Origin: Friedmanniella sp.
GTDB taxonomy: Bacteria > Actinomycetota > Actinomycetes > Propionibacteriales > Propionibacteriaceae
Length of the DNA stretch: 12,293 nucleotides
Reading direction: 5' to 3'
NCBI GenBank assembly: GCA_025964935.1
Contig: JAOPXW010000050.1
Span: forward strand, 1 to 12,293
Of the stretch, positions 1-6,281 are shown piece by piece (position 1 is the stretch's first letter; each line of letters starts with the position of its first letter). The position numbers and the translations under genes are program-made. Under the pieces are notes generated by a model that had not been told where the DNA came from, did not search any database, and saw nothing but the letters and a program-made list of their open reading frames with translations.

Positions 1-241
1 CATCCCGCCCGGTGACCTGGAGCGGATCTTCGACCTCTTCCAGACCGGCAGCACAGCCGGCGAGCAGGCCGGCAGCGGACTCGGGCTCGCCCTGGTCGAC
101 GCCACCGTCAAGGCCCGGCAGGGCACGGTGACCGTGACCAGCGAGGTGGGCGCCGGGAGCTGCTTCACCATGAGGTTCCCCGACGTCGACCCCGTCGAGC
201 CGGCGCACGTCGGGCGGCGCCTCTCCACCCACGTCCTCTAG
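1..241 (+). CDS. Sensor histidine kinase, C-terminal end (partial)
   Basis: This is the last 79 residues of a protein that begins before the window; the reading frame starts at base 2 and ends at TAG 239-241. It carries the end of an HATPase_c ATP-binding domain: an F-box-like stretch (DLERIFDLFQTG, residues 6-16), the G2 box GSGLGLALV (24-32), and the closing strand with EVGAGSCFTMRFP (48-60). In full-length proteins this domain binds ATP and phosphorylates the histidine of the dimerisation domain in a two-component system. A tail of about 19 residues follows the domain. The sensor region, the phospho-acceptor histidine and any partner response regulator lie outside the window, so the signal is unknown. 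It runs convergently to the DUF2891 gene with a 20-base gap and shows no link to the 5-oxoproline genes. Confidence 0.85.
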   Translation, partial: IPPGDLERIFDLFQTGSTAGEQAGSGLGLALVDATVKARQGTVTVTSEVGAGSCFTMRFPDVDPVEPAHVGRRLSTHVL

Positions 242-245
242 GCGA

Positions 246-287
246 GGTCAGGGTGCCGCGGTCAGGGGGCCGCGGTCAGGGCGAGGA
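246..287. repeat. 14-base imperfect tandem repeat, about 2.5 copies
   Basis: GGTCAGGG recurs at 246, 260 and 274, exactly 14 bases apart. The units are GGTCAGGGTGCCGC, GGTCAGGGGGCCGC and a diverging GGTCAGGGCGAGGA. The repeat spans the stop codon of the DUF2891 gene (262-264) and most of the short gap to the histidine kinase gene. It is probably a local duplication, and no function is apparent. Confidence 0.6.
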
Positions 288-1305
288 CGGCGAACGTCCC
301 CAGCCAGTGGGTGCTCAGGTAGCCGGTCTCGGTCAGCGCGGCCAGCCCCGCCGTACGGTGTGCCTCGGCCGCCCGCCGCAGGACCGGCACCCGCTCGTCC
401 TGCTCCCCCAGCGCGCCGGCCAGCGCGTCGAGGTTGGCGGCGCGGGACAGGTTGAGCCCGTCCAGGTGTCCGGCCTGGCCGTCGCTCCGGTCCCCGGGCA
501 CCACCGGCTCCAGCACGCTGGACGGCGCCCCGGTCGCCAACCGGGGCCAGAACCCGGTCAGCCAGGCCGCGAAGACCTCGGCCGGCAGCACGCGGCGTAC
601 GAGGTCGGCCTCGCTCAGACCCGGCGACAAGAAGTCGTGACCCGACGGCTCCCACGCCAAGGGTGCGTCGACGTCGGCCAACAGCTGGGCCCCGACGTAG
701 CCCCGGACGGCCCCCTCCAGCTCGGTCAGCCCCAGCAGCGGTGCGGCGTCCAGGACCAGGCCGAGGGCGAACGCCGTGTTGGCGTGGGTCCCGTCCCGGA
801 CGGGCCGGCCGGCCCGGGGCAGCCAATCGAGCAGCAGCGTGTCCACCGCCTCGGCCGCCGGTCGGAGCGCGTCGGCCCAGCCGCGCACCGACGGGTCGTC
901 GGTCGTGGCCGCCCAGTCGGTGGCCTCCGCGGCCAGGGCCAGTAGCCAGGCCCAGCCGTACGGGCGCTCGAAGCCCGGCCACGACCGCAGCACGGCCGCC
1001 TCCTGGCTGATCCGTTCGACCGTGAGGTGCGTCTCGAGCACGGTCCGCGCGGCCGCCGCGTCGACCCGGTCGGGGTGCAGCCGGAGCAGCCGGACCAGCA
1101 GCCAGTGCGTGTGCACCGCCGAATGCCAGTCGTAGCAGCCGTAGAACGCCGGGTGGCGTTCCCGCGGCAGCTGCAGGTCCGCGGGCCCGGCGAAGACGGT
1201 GACCGCGGCGTACGGGAACTCCCGCGTCGCGTTGGCCACCGCCGTTCGCACCAGCCGGTCGGCCACCTCGGGCAGGGAGGACCCGCCGACCGCGCTCGCG
1301 CCCAT
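262..1305 (-). CDS. DUF2891 family protein, 347 aa
   Basis: I recognise this as DUF2891, a family of unknown function, from several conserved blocks: HPAFYGCYDWHSAVHTHW (residues 51-68), PYGWAWLL (115-122), DGTHANTAFAL (171-181), SGHDFLSPGLSEADLVRRVL (221-240) and HLDGLNLSRA (280-289). The blocks are rich in His, Trp and Asp, which suggests an enzyme active site. The protein is mainly helical, has no signal peptide or membrane segment, and is likely cytosolic. It is the last gene of the DUF969-DUF979-DUF2891 operon, starting 7 bases after the DUF979 stop. No strong ribosome binding site is visible, so translation may depend on coupling. The ATG at 1305 leaves a normal N-terminus before the first conserved block. 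From memory, DUF2891 genes are often found beside DUF969/DUF979 and pcp genes. A role in 5-oxoproline or related amide metabolism is inferred from context only. Confidence 0.85.
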   Translation of the reverse strand: MGASAVGGSSLPEVADRLVRTAVANATREFPYAAVTVFAGPADLQLPRERHPAFYGCYDWHSAVHTHWLLVRLLRLHPDRVDAAAARTVLETHLTVERISQEAAVLRSWPGFERPYGWAWLLALAAEATDWAATTDDPSVRGWADALRPAAEAVDTLLLDWLPRAGRPVRDGTHANTAFALGLVLDAAPLLGLTELEGAVRGYVGAQLLADVDAPLAWEPSGHDFLSPGLSEADLVRRVLPAEVFAAWLTGFWPRLATGAPSSVLEPVVPGDRSDGQAGHLDGLNLSRAANLDALAGALGEQDERVPVLRRAAEAHRTAGLAALTETGYLSTHWLGTFAVLALTAAP

Positions 1306-1312
1306 CAGCGGC

Positions 1313-2455
1313 TCAGAACGCGATCACGTACATCAGGACGATGTTGGCGACCAGCAGCGGGATCGCCGTCGGGATCTGCTGCCTGATCACCGCGTAGTTG
1401 CTCTTCAGCTCCAGCAGCGCCACCGGGACGATGTTGAAGTTGGCCGCCATCGGGGTGCAGAGCGTGCCGCAGTAGCCCGACAGCATCCCGATCGCGAAGA
1501 TGACCGGCGGGTTGCCGCCCATCGCCGCGACGAGGACGGGGTAGCCGATGGCCGCCGTCATGACCGGGAAGGCGGCGAACGCGTTGCCCATGATGACGGT
1601 GAAGATGGCCATGCCGAGGCAGTACAGGATGACCGCCGGCAGCAGCGACCCGTCCGGCAGCACCTTCGAGACGGTCGTGCCGATCGCCTTGCCCACGCCG
1701 GCGGTGGCGAAGACCAGTCCGAGCACCGACAGCAGCTGCGGCAGCACCAGCGCCCAGCCCAGGTCCTCGGTCAGCCGGCGACCCTGGGTCAGGGCGATGG
1801 CCGGGGTCTTCTGCCGGAACAGGTACATGCCGATCGGGATGGCGATCAGCCCCGCGGCCGCGAGCCCGATGACCGTCTCGCTGCCCACGTGGAACAGCGG
1901 CTGGCCGCCAATCTTGATCTTGGGCCCGAGGGTCGCGCAGAGCGCGGTGAGGATCGGGATGGTCAGCACCGGGATGAACAGCTTGTTGCCGAAGCGCTCG
2001 GCGAACGCCTCCCGCTGCCGGGTGATCTGGGTCAGGACCCCGACCCCGCCCTCGCTGCCGGAGACGCCCGGGCCGGAGCCGCCCGTGCCGGAGCCGGTGT
2101 CGGGATCGGTGCGGTGGGAGCGCAGGCCTCGGCCGAACCGCTCCGACCCGGTGGCGTCCCGGTCCAGGTCAGCGCCCTCGACGTCGCCGTCCACGGTGGC
2201 CTGGGTCGCGCTGCCGCTCTTGGCCAGTCGGCCGGTGCCGGCGATCGCGGCGATGACCACGATGGTCAGGCCCAGCGGCCAGGCCGGCAGGGTCTTGGCC
2301 ACCACGAAGGAGCTGTACGGGAAGCACAGCCCCAGCAGGGCCCAGAACACCCCGCTGGTGACCCGCCGGGGGTTGGTGCGGTCGCGCGCGACCAGCACCC
2401 CGACCAGGAGGAAGAACAGCCCGATCAGCCAGTAGAACCACTCGACCTGGATCAT
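1313..2455 (-). CDS. DUF979 membrane protein, putative 5-oxoproline permease subunit
   Basis: A 380-residue polytopic membrane protein of the DUF979 family. Hydrophobic segments lie at about residues 6-22, 34-50, 60-74, 158-176, 194-212, 235-256, 270-288, 300-322 and 362-379. The conserved C-terminal part includes GNAFAAFPVMTAAIGYPVL (290-308) and GMLSGYCGTLCTPMAANFN (323-341). DUF979 and DUF969 usually occur as a pair and are considered a likely 5-oxoproline transporter because they cluster with pxp and pcp genes; I know of no direct transport assay. The ATG at 2455 overlaps the DUF969 TGA as ATGA, which indicates translational coupling and fixes the start; the frame is open further upstream only inside DUF969. 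The protein is longer than I expect for the family (about 310-330). The excess is a Gly/Ser/Asp-rich hydrophilic loop at about residues 76-155, between two membrane segments. Confidence 0.88.
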   Translation of the reverse strand: MIQVEWFYWLIGLFFLLVGVLVARDRTNPRRVTSGVFWALLGLCFPYSSFVVAKTLPAWPLGLTIVVIAAIAGTGRLAKSGSATQATVDGDVEGADLDRDATGSERFGRGLRSHRTDPDTGSGTGGSGPGVSGSEGGVGVLTQITRQREAFAERFGNKLFIPVLTIPILTALCATLGPKIKIGGQPLFHVGSETVIGLAAAGLIAIPIGMYLFRQKTPAIALTQGRRLTEDLGWALVLPQLLSVLGLVFATAGVGKAIGTTVSKVLPDGSLLPAVILYCLGMAIFTVIMGNAFAAFPVMTAAIGYPVLVAAMGGNPPVIFAIGMLSGYCGTLCTPMAANFNIVPVALLELKSNYAVIRQQIPTAIPLLVANIVLMYVIAF

Positions 2456-3153
2456 CGCGCGACCTCTCCCGTGACGTTCTGGAAGCCGGCCATCTGCCGC
2501 CGCAGCGAGCGGTCCATCAGCAGGCTCCGGGTTCCGTGGATGAGCAACGCCACGATCGCGGTGGGGATGGCCCACAGGGCGACCTGCAGCGGCTGGAGGG
2601 TGTAGCCGTACGTGGTGTCCACGAACGACGTGATCAGCAGGACGGCGCCGACGGCGACGAAGATGTCCTCACCGAAGAAGGCCCCGACGTTGTCGGTGCT
2701 GGCCGAGAAGGCCCGGATCCGCTGCGAGACGGGCTCGGGCAGGGTGCCGTACTTGCGGACAGCCGCGGCCTCGGCCATCGGGGCGACCAGCGGGCGGACG
2801 GTCTGGGCGTGCCCGCCGATGCTGAGCAGGCCGATCGCGGCCGTGGCCTGACGGACCAGGAAGTAGCCGGCCAGGATCTTGCCGGTGGTCAGCGTCGACA
2901 GCCGCGACACCAGCCGCCGCGCCTGCTCCTGCAGTCCGAAGTACTCCACCATCCCGATCACGGGCAGCACGAGCAGGAAGATGCTCACCGAGCGGCTGCC
3001 GGCGAATCCGGTGCCGAAGGCGTTCAGGATGGCGAGCGGGGTCATGCCACCGAGGAAGCCGGTCACCAGACCGGCCACGGTGACCACGAGCATGGGGTTC
3101 AGCCGCAGCGCGAAGCCGACGACCACCACCAGAATTCCGAGCAGGACGAGCAT
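2452..3153 (-). CDS. DUF969 membrane protein, putative 5-oxoproline permease subunit
   Basis: A 233-residue DUF969 family membrane protein of normal family length. It has an N-terminal hydrophobic helix (2-17), further segments at about 21-36, 55-70, 93-112, 163-177 and 190-206, and conserved patches GGHAQTVRPL (113-122) and FSASTDNVGAFFGEDIF (149-165). It is the first gene of the minus-strand operon and partners DUF979, with which it shares a 4-base ATGA overlap. The start at ATG 3153 is supported by AAAGGTGG six bases upstream on the minus strand; the longer open frame reaching into the peptidase gene region is not credible. The upstream promoter region contains the palindromic operator shared with pxpA, so expression is probably controlled by the GntR protein encoded at 4579-5277. 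Transport of 5-oxoproline is inferred from gene neighbourhood, not shown by the sequence. Confidence 0.88.
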   Translation of the reverse strand: MLVLLGILVVVVGFALRLNPMLVVTVAGLVTGFLGGMTPLAILNAFGTGFAGSRSVSIFLLVLPVIGMVEYFGLQEQARRLVSRLSTLTTGKILAGYFLVRQATAAIGLLSIGGHAQTVRPLVAPMAEAAAVRKYGTLPEPVSQRIRAFSASTDNVGAFFGEDIFVAVGAVLLITSFVDTTYGYTLQPLQVALWAIPTAIVALLIHGTRSLLMDRSLRRQMAGFQNVTGEVAR

Positions 3154-3201
3154 GCTCGCCACCTTTCCGACGGAGGGTGCGGCAACGACCGCATGGTTGG
3201 T

Positions 3202-3230
3202 AACGTACGGATCGTTCAACGATCGTGCAA
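3202..3230 (-). promoter_or_regulatory. Candidate promoter of the DUF969-DUF979-DUF2891 operon
   Basis: On the minus strand, TTGCAC (3230-3225) and TACGTT (3207-3202) are separated by 17 bases and would start transcription near 3195, about 40 bases before the DUF969 ATG. Each hexamer matches the sigma-70 consensus at only three positions, so this is a suggestion. The 17-base spacer coincides with the 15-base operator palindrome, which would allow direct repression. Confidence 0.4.
3210..3224. promoter_or_regulatory. GntR/FCD-type operator, copy 1
   Basis: GATCGTTCAACGATC is a perfect inverted repeat with 7-base arms around a central C. Its core TCGTTCAACGA fits TNGTNNNACNA, the consensus of FadR-type (FCD) GntR regulators. 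Bases 3211-3225 are identical to 5374-5388 upstream of pxpA. The site lies between the divergent DUF969 and peptidase-like genes and could control both. The likely binder is the GntR protein encoded at 4579-5277. Confidence 0.8.
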
Positions 3231-3292
3231 GAGGCTGTTCCCCATTCCGGGCGGCGTGACTCCGGTCCGCCGCTCCACGACGTGAGGTGACC

Positions 3293-4609
3293 ATGGACAC
3301 GACCACTCCCCATCCGGCTCCGGCCTCCCCGGTCGCCCCGACCGTCGAGGAGCGGAGGCTGGTCACCGCCCTCGCTGCGGACCACACCGCGGTCTCCGAG
3401 CAGGTCCTGGTCGCCTCCGGTTTCGACGTCCTGGTGGTCGAGTTCGGGCAGCGGCTGGCCGCCGCCGGCTCACTGGCCGAGGTCACCACCCTGGTCCGCC
3501 GGACCGGCCGCCAGCTCTGGACGACCGCAGTCGCCCGCGCCCAGGGCCGTACGGACCCGGGGGGCACGCCGTCGGTGACCGGCGCCGACCGGCTGGACCT
3601 CTACGACGACCGGCCGCTCTACTGGGCCCGGACCGCGATGAGCGCGACCCTGCGGCGCCTCTCCTGCGACCTGCTGACCACCCAGCACCAGCGGTTCGCC
3701 CTGCTGCACCTCCTCGACCGCACCTCGCGCGGCATCGACCGGGCGCTCTGGCCCGATACCGACCCCGCCGCGACCCGGGTCATGGTCAGCGGCTTCGACA
3801 CCTTCGGGCTCGACACCAGCGTCCGGCACTCCAACCCCTCGGGGGCGGCAGCGCTGCAGCTGGACGGGCGGAGCCTGGACACCCCGTACGGGCGGGTCGT
3901 GGTCCGTGCCGTCGTGCTGCCGGTCAACTACACCGACTTCGACCAGGGCGTGGTCGAGGACGCGTACGGCCCCGTGCTGCGACCGGGCGCGGACCGGACC
4001 CACCTGATCACCACGATCAGCATGACCTCGCGGGGCCGGATGGACGTCGAGAAGTGGGCCGCCAACGCCCGCGGCGGCTCACCCGACAACAACCGCAACC
4101 AGCACTTCGGATCCGTCTCGCGGGCCTCGCACTGGCCGCAGCCCTTCGACTCCCCCGACTGGATCGAGACCACGCTCCCGTACGCCGCCATGATCGACGC
4201 CGGCACGGGCCCGTGGCCGGTGGTGCTCAAGCAGGGCATCCGGGAGTGGCCGGCGGGCACCTTCCCCGACCCCGGCGCCCTGCGGGCCGGGCCGGACCCG
4301 ACCCCGGGCAGCACCGCGGCGGCCGGCACCGGTGGGGACTACCTGAGCAACGAGAGCATGTACCGCTCCAACCGGCTGCGACAGGCTCTGCACGCCTGGG
4401 ACGTACCGGGCGGGCACCTGCACATCTCCGCGCTGGAGTATCCGAGCGACCCGACCGTGCTCACCGACGCCGCCTTCGAGGCCGACCGGCGGGCGGTGGT
4501 CGACCAGACGGTGGCGCTGATCGGGGCCGCCGCGACGGAGGTCGCCCGCACCCGGGCGGCGACCTCGGTGAGGGTCGGTCAGGACAGCGCAGCCTCGCGC
4601 CGCGCGTAG
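3293..4609 (+). CDS. Long pyroglutamyl-peptidase-I-like (peptidase C15 fold) protein with Cys-to-Ser change
   Basis: The last ~270 of 438 residues match pyroglutamyl peptidase I (Pcp), which removes N-terminal pyroglutamate from peptides. The fold begins with RVMVSGFDTFG and continues through GRMDVEKWAAN, which aligns with the Pcp block holding catalytic Glu81 (here E253). GGDYLSNESMY aligns with AGTFVCNHLFY around catalytic Cys144, but the Cys position is Ser352 (codon AGC, 4346-4348). GGHLHIS aligns with GGFIHIP and keeps the catalytic His (H377). About 160 extra N-terminal residues and a longer central part make it twice the usual Pcp length. There is no signal peptide, so it is probably cytosolic. 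ATG 3293 is preferred because GAGGTG precedes it; an in-frame GTG at 3287 is the alternative. It is divergent from DUF969 across the shared operator and overlaps the GntR gene by 31 bases at the 3' end. It may be a Ser-dependent peptidase or amidase, or a non-catalytic pyroglutamate-binding protein. Confidence 0.75.
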   Translation: MDTTTPHPAPASPVAPTVEERRLVTALAADHTAVSEQVLVASGFDVLVVEFGQRLAAAGSLAEVTTLVRRTGRQLWTTAVARAQGRTDPGGTPSVTGADRLDLYDDRPLYWARTAMSATLRRLSCDLLTTQHQRFALLHLLDRTSRGIDRALWPDTDPAATRVMVSGFDTFGLDTSVRHSNPSGAAALQLDGRSLDTPYGRVVVRAVVLPVNYTDFDQGVVEDAYGPVLRPGADRTHLITTISMTSRGRMDVEKWAANARGGSPDNNRNQHFGSVSRASHWPQPFDSPDWIETTLPYAAMIDAGTGPWPVVLKQGIREWPAGTFPDPGALRAGPDPTPGSTAAAGTGGDYLSNESMYRSNRLRQALHAWDVPGGHLHISALEYPSDPTVLTDAAFEADRRAVVDQTVALIGAAATEVARTRAATSVRVGQDSAASRRA

Positions 4610-5277
4610 GCGGCCAACACCTGGCTCTCGGCGTCGTCGAGGTAGCGCCGGAGCAGGTCGGCCGCCACCGGCCCCCCGCGGGTGAGCAGGGCGTCCAGGA
4701 TGACGTGGTTGTGCTGGAGGTAGTAGCCGTGGAAGGTCTCGGGGCGGCCGACGACGTGGAACGCCAGCCGCATCTCGTTCCAGATGCTCTGCATCAGGGC
4801 CACGATGCGGCTGCTGCCCAGCGCGGTCAGCTCGCGGTGGAAGTCGATGTCGGCGGTCCCGACCCCCACCCAGTCCTCCGCGACGGCCATCGCGTCGGCC
4901 CGCTGCAACGAGGCGACCACCCCGGCCAGGCCGTCAGTGCCGCCTCGGTAGTCGTGCACGGCCGCGCACTCGATCAGCCGACGCGCGTCGTAGAGCTCGG
5001 AGACGTCCTGGGCGGTCGGCACCTTGACGAAGACGCCGCGGTTCAGCTCGTGCACGACCAGTCGCTCCTCGGCCAGCATCCGGAACGCCTCGCGGAGGGT
5101 GTTGCGGGACACGCCGAGCTCGGCGCAGATCCGCGGCTCGGACAGCCGGGTGCCCACCCCGTACGTCCCGTCCAGAATGCCCACCCGGACGGCGTCGGCG
5201 ACCCGGTGCGAGCGGCCGGCGCGGTCCACGTCCCCGCCGTCGGGCGGCTCCGACGCGGTCGGGTCTGGCGTGGACAA
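4579..5277 (-). CDS. GntR family regulator, FCD subfamily, probable repressor of the 5-oxoproline genes
   Basis: A 232-residue transcription factor. The N-terminal winged helix-turn-helix covers about residues 22-86, with TRLSEPRICAELGVSRNTLREAFRML (43-68) and the wing HELNRGVFV. The C-terminal FCD ligand-binding domain (about 92-225) has DVSELYDARRLIE (91-103) and DIDFHREL (143-150), which gives the first two metal-ligand positions D143 and H147. The usual later His positions look altered: N190, flanked by H189 and H191, and Y212 in LRRYLDDAE. The start is uncertain; TTG 5277 has GGGAG about seven bases upstream and gives normal family length, while GTG codons near 5344 and 5229 are alternatives. 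It is divergent to pxpA and convergent with the peptidase gene. It probably binds the palindromes at 3210-3224 and 5374-5386 and responds to 5-oxoproline or a related compound; both points are inference. Confidence 0.85.
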   Translation of the reverse strand: MSTPDPTASEPPDGGDVDRAGRSHRVADAVRVGILDGTYGVGTRLSEPRICAELGVSRNTLREAFRMLAEERLVVHELNRGVFVKVPTAQDVSELYDARRLIECAAVHDYRGGTDGLAGVVASLQRADAMAVAEDWVGVGTADIDFHRELTALGSSRIVALMQSIWNEMRLAFHVVGRPETFHGYYLQHNHVILDALLTRGGPVAADLLRRYLDDAESQVLAAYARREAALS

Positions 5278-5369
5278 CGCGCTCTCCCAGGGTGTGGACG
5301 GAGCTGGATCGGGGGTCGGTCGGTGGTCGCGGCACGCTACCACGCGACCAGCAGCCGACCGGGGCCTTG

Positions 5370-5375
5370 TGTAAT
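5370..5375 (+). promoter_or_regulatory. Candidate -10 element of the pxpA operon
   Basis: TGTAAT matches the -10 consensus TATAAT at five of six positions and overlaps the first two bases of the operator at 5374-5386. Transcription would start near 5382, giving a leader of about 65 bases. No good -35 hexamer is seen at the expected distance, so activity is uncertain. A bound repressor at the operator would block this promoter. Confidence 0.4.
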
Positions 5376-5388
5376 CGTTCAACGATCG
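5374..5388. promoter_or_regulatory. GntR/FCD-type operator, copy 2
   Basis: ATCGTTCAACGAT (5374-5386) is a perfect 13-base inverted repeat. With the next two bases it is identical over 15 bases to 3211-3225. It lies in the 170-base gap between the GntR gene and pxpA, so it can serve both control of pxpA and autoregulation. The core fits TNGTNNNACNA. Confidence 0.8.
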
Positions 5389-5435
5389 GCACAGTGGAGG
5401 CTGTCGGCCCGCCCACCGGGCGTCGGCCGACCGAC

Positions 5436-5442
5436 AAGGAGG
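5436..5442 (+). promoter_or_regulatory. Strong ribosome binding site of pxpA
   Basis: AAGGAGG lies five bases before GTG 5448 and is the best Shine-Dalgarno match in the window. It fixes the pxpA start at 5448 rather than at in-frame starts further upstream, which would place the operator inside the gene. Confidence 0.85.
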
Positions 5443-5447
5443 TTGGC

Positions 5448-6278
5448 GTGCAGCCACGTGAGCAGACCCCGGTCGGCGTCGACCTGAACGCCGACGTCGG
5501 CGAGGGCTTCGGCCGCTGGTCGCTGGGCGACGACGCCGCCATCCTGGCCACGGTGACCAGTGCGAACGTCGCCTGCGGGTTCCACGCCGGCGACCCGGCC
5601 ACCATGGCCACGACCGTGCAGACCGCCCGGGAGCGGGGCGTCGCCATCGGTGCGCACGTGTCCTACCGGGACCTGGCCGGCTTCGGCCGCCGCTACCTCG
5701 ACGCCGACGAGGAGGAGCTGACGGGTGACGTGCTCTACCAGCTCGGCGCCCTGGCCGGGATCGCCCGCTCGCTGGGAGCCGAGATCGCCTACGTCAAACC
5801 CCACGGGGCGCTCTACAACACCATTGCCGTGGACGACGAGCGGGGTCAGCGGCACGCCCGCGCCGTACTGACGGCCATCGCGCGCTACGACCCGGCGCTG
5901 CCCGTGGTGGGCCTGGCCGGGACGCGCTATCTCGATCGGATCCGCGAGGCCGGCCTGACGCCGGTCGCCGAGGCGTTCGCCGACCGTGCCTACACCCCGA
6001 GCGGTGCGTTGGTCTCCCGCCGGGAGCCGGGCGCGGTCCTGCACGACCCCGACCTGGTGGCGGAGCGGATGGTGACGATGGTCCGCACCGGGACCGTGCC
6101 GGCGGTCGACGGCAGTCTTGTCGAGGTCCAGGCCCAGTCGATCTGCGTGCACGGTGACTCGCCCGGGGCCGTGACCATGGCGCAGGCGGTCCGGACCGCC
6201 CTCGAGGGGGCCGGGGTCACCGTCCGGGCCTTCACCACCGAGCCCCAGCCCTCCAGCTCCGCCGCCGGGAACGGCTGA
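5448..6278 (+). CDS. pxpA: 5-oxoprolinase subunit A (LamB/YcsF family)
   Basis: PxpA works with PxpB and PxpC in the ATP-dependent opening of 5-oxoproline to glutamate (5-oxoproline + ATP + 2 H2O gives glutamate + ADP + Pi) in the cytosol. The 276-residue protein shows the LamB/YcsF signature VDLNADVGEGFG (residues 11-22), ANVACGFHAGDPATM (39-53), GAHVSYRD (68-75) and VKPHGALYN (116-124). The Asp, His and Lys residues in these blocks are conserved in the family. It is slightly longer than the usual ~250 residues because of short N- and C-terminal tails. It is the first gene of the pxpA-pxpBC-biotin carboxylase operon, with three bases separating its stop from the pxpBC start. Its promoter region holds the GntR-type operator. 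The family assignment is secure; the substrate is inferred from the family and from the surrounding genes. Confidence 0.95.
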   Translation: MQPREQTPVGVDLNADVGEGFGRWSLGDDAAILATVTSANVACGFHAGDPATMATTVQTARERGVAIGAHVSYRDLAGFGRRYLDADEEELTGDVLYQLGALAGIARSLGAEIAYVKPHGALYNTIAVDDERGQRHARAVLTAIARYDPALPVVGLAGTRYLDRIREAGLTPVAEAFADRAYTPSGALVSRREPGAVLHDPDLVAERMVTMVRTGTVPAVDGSLVEVQAQSICVHGDSPGAVTMAQAVRTALEGAGVTVRAFTTEPQPSSSAAGNG

Positions 6279-6281
6279 GGC

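Noticed and set aside
1199..2605. Plus-strand 468-codon open frame opposite DUF979
   Set aside because: Its translation is rich in Arg, Asp, His and Gln with no recognisable domain, while the opposite strand encodes a conserved membrane protein.
3154..3567. N-terminal extension of DUF969 to about 371 residues
   Set aside because: It would run through the operator and into the divergent peptidase-like gene; ATG 3153 with AAAGGTGG upstream gives the normal family length.
5422..5431. Palindrome GTCGGCCGAC just upstream of the pxpA ribosome binding site
   Set aside because: Short GC-only palindromes are expected by chance at this base composition, and there is no second copy at another promoter in the locus.
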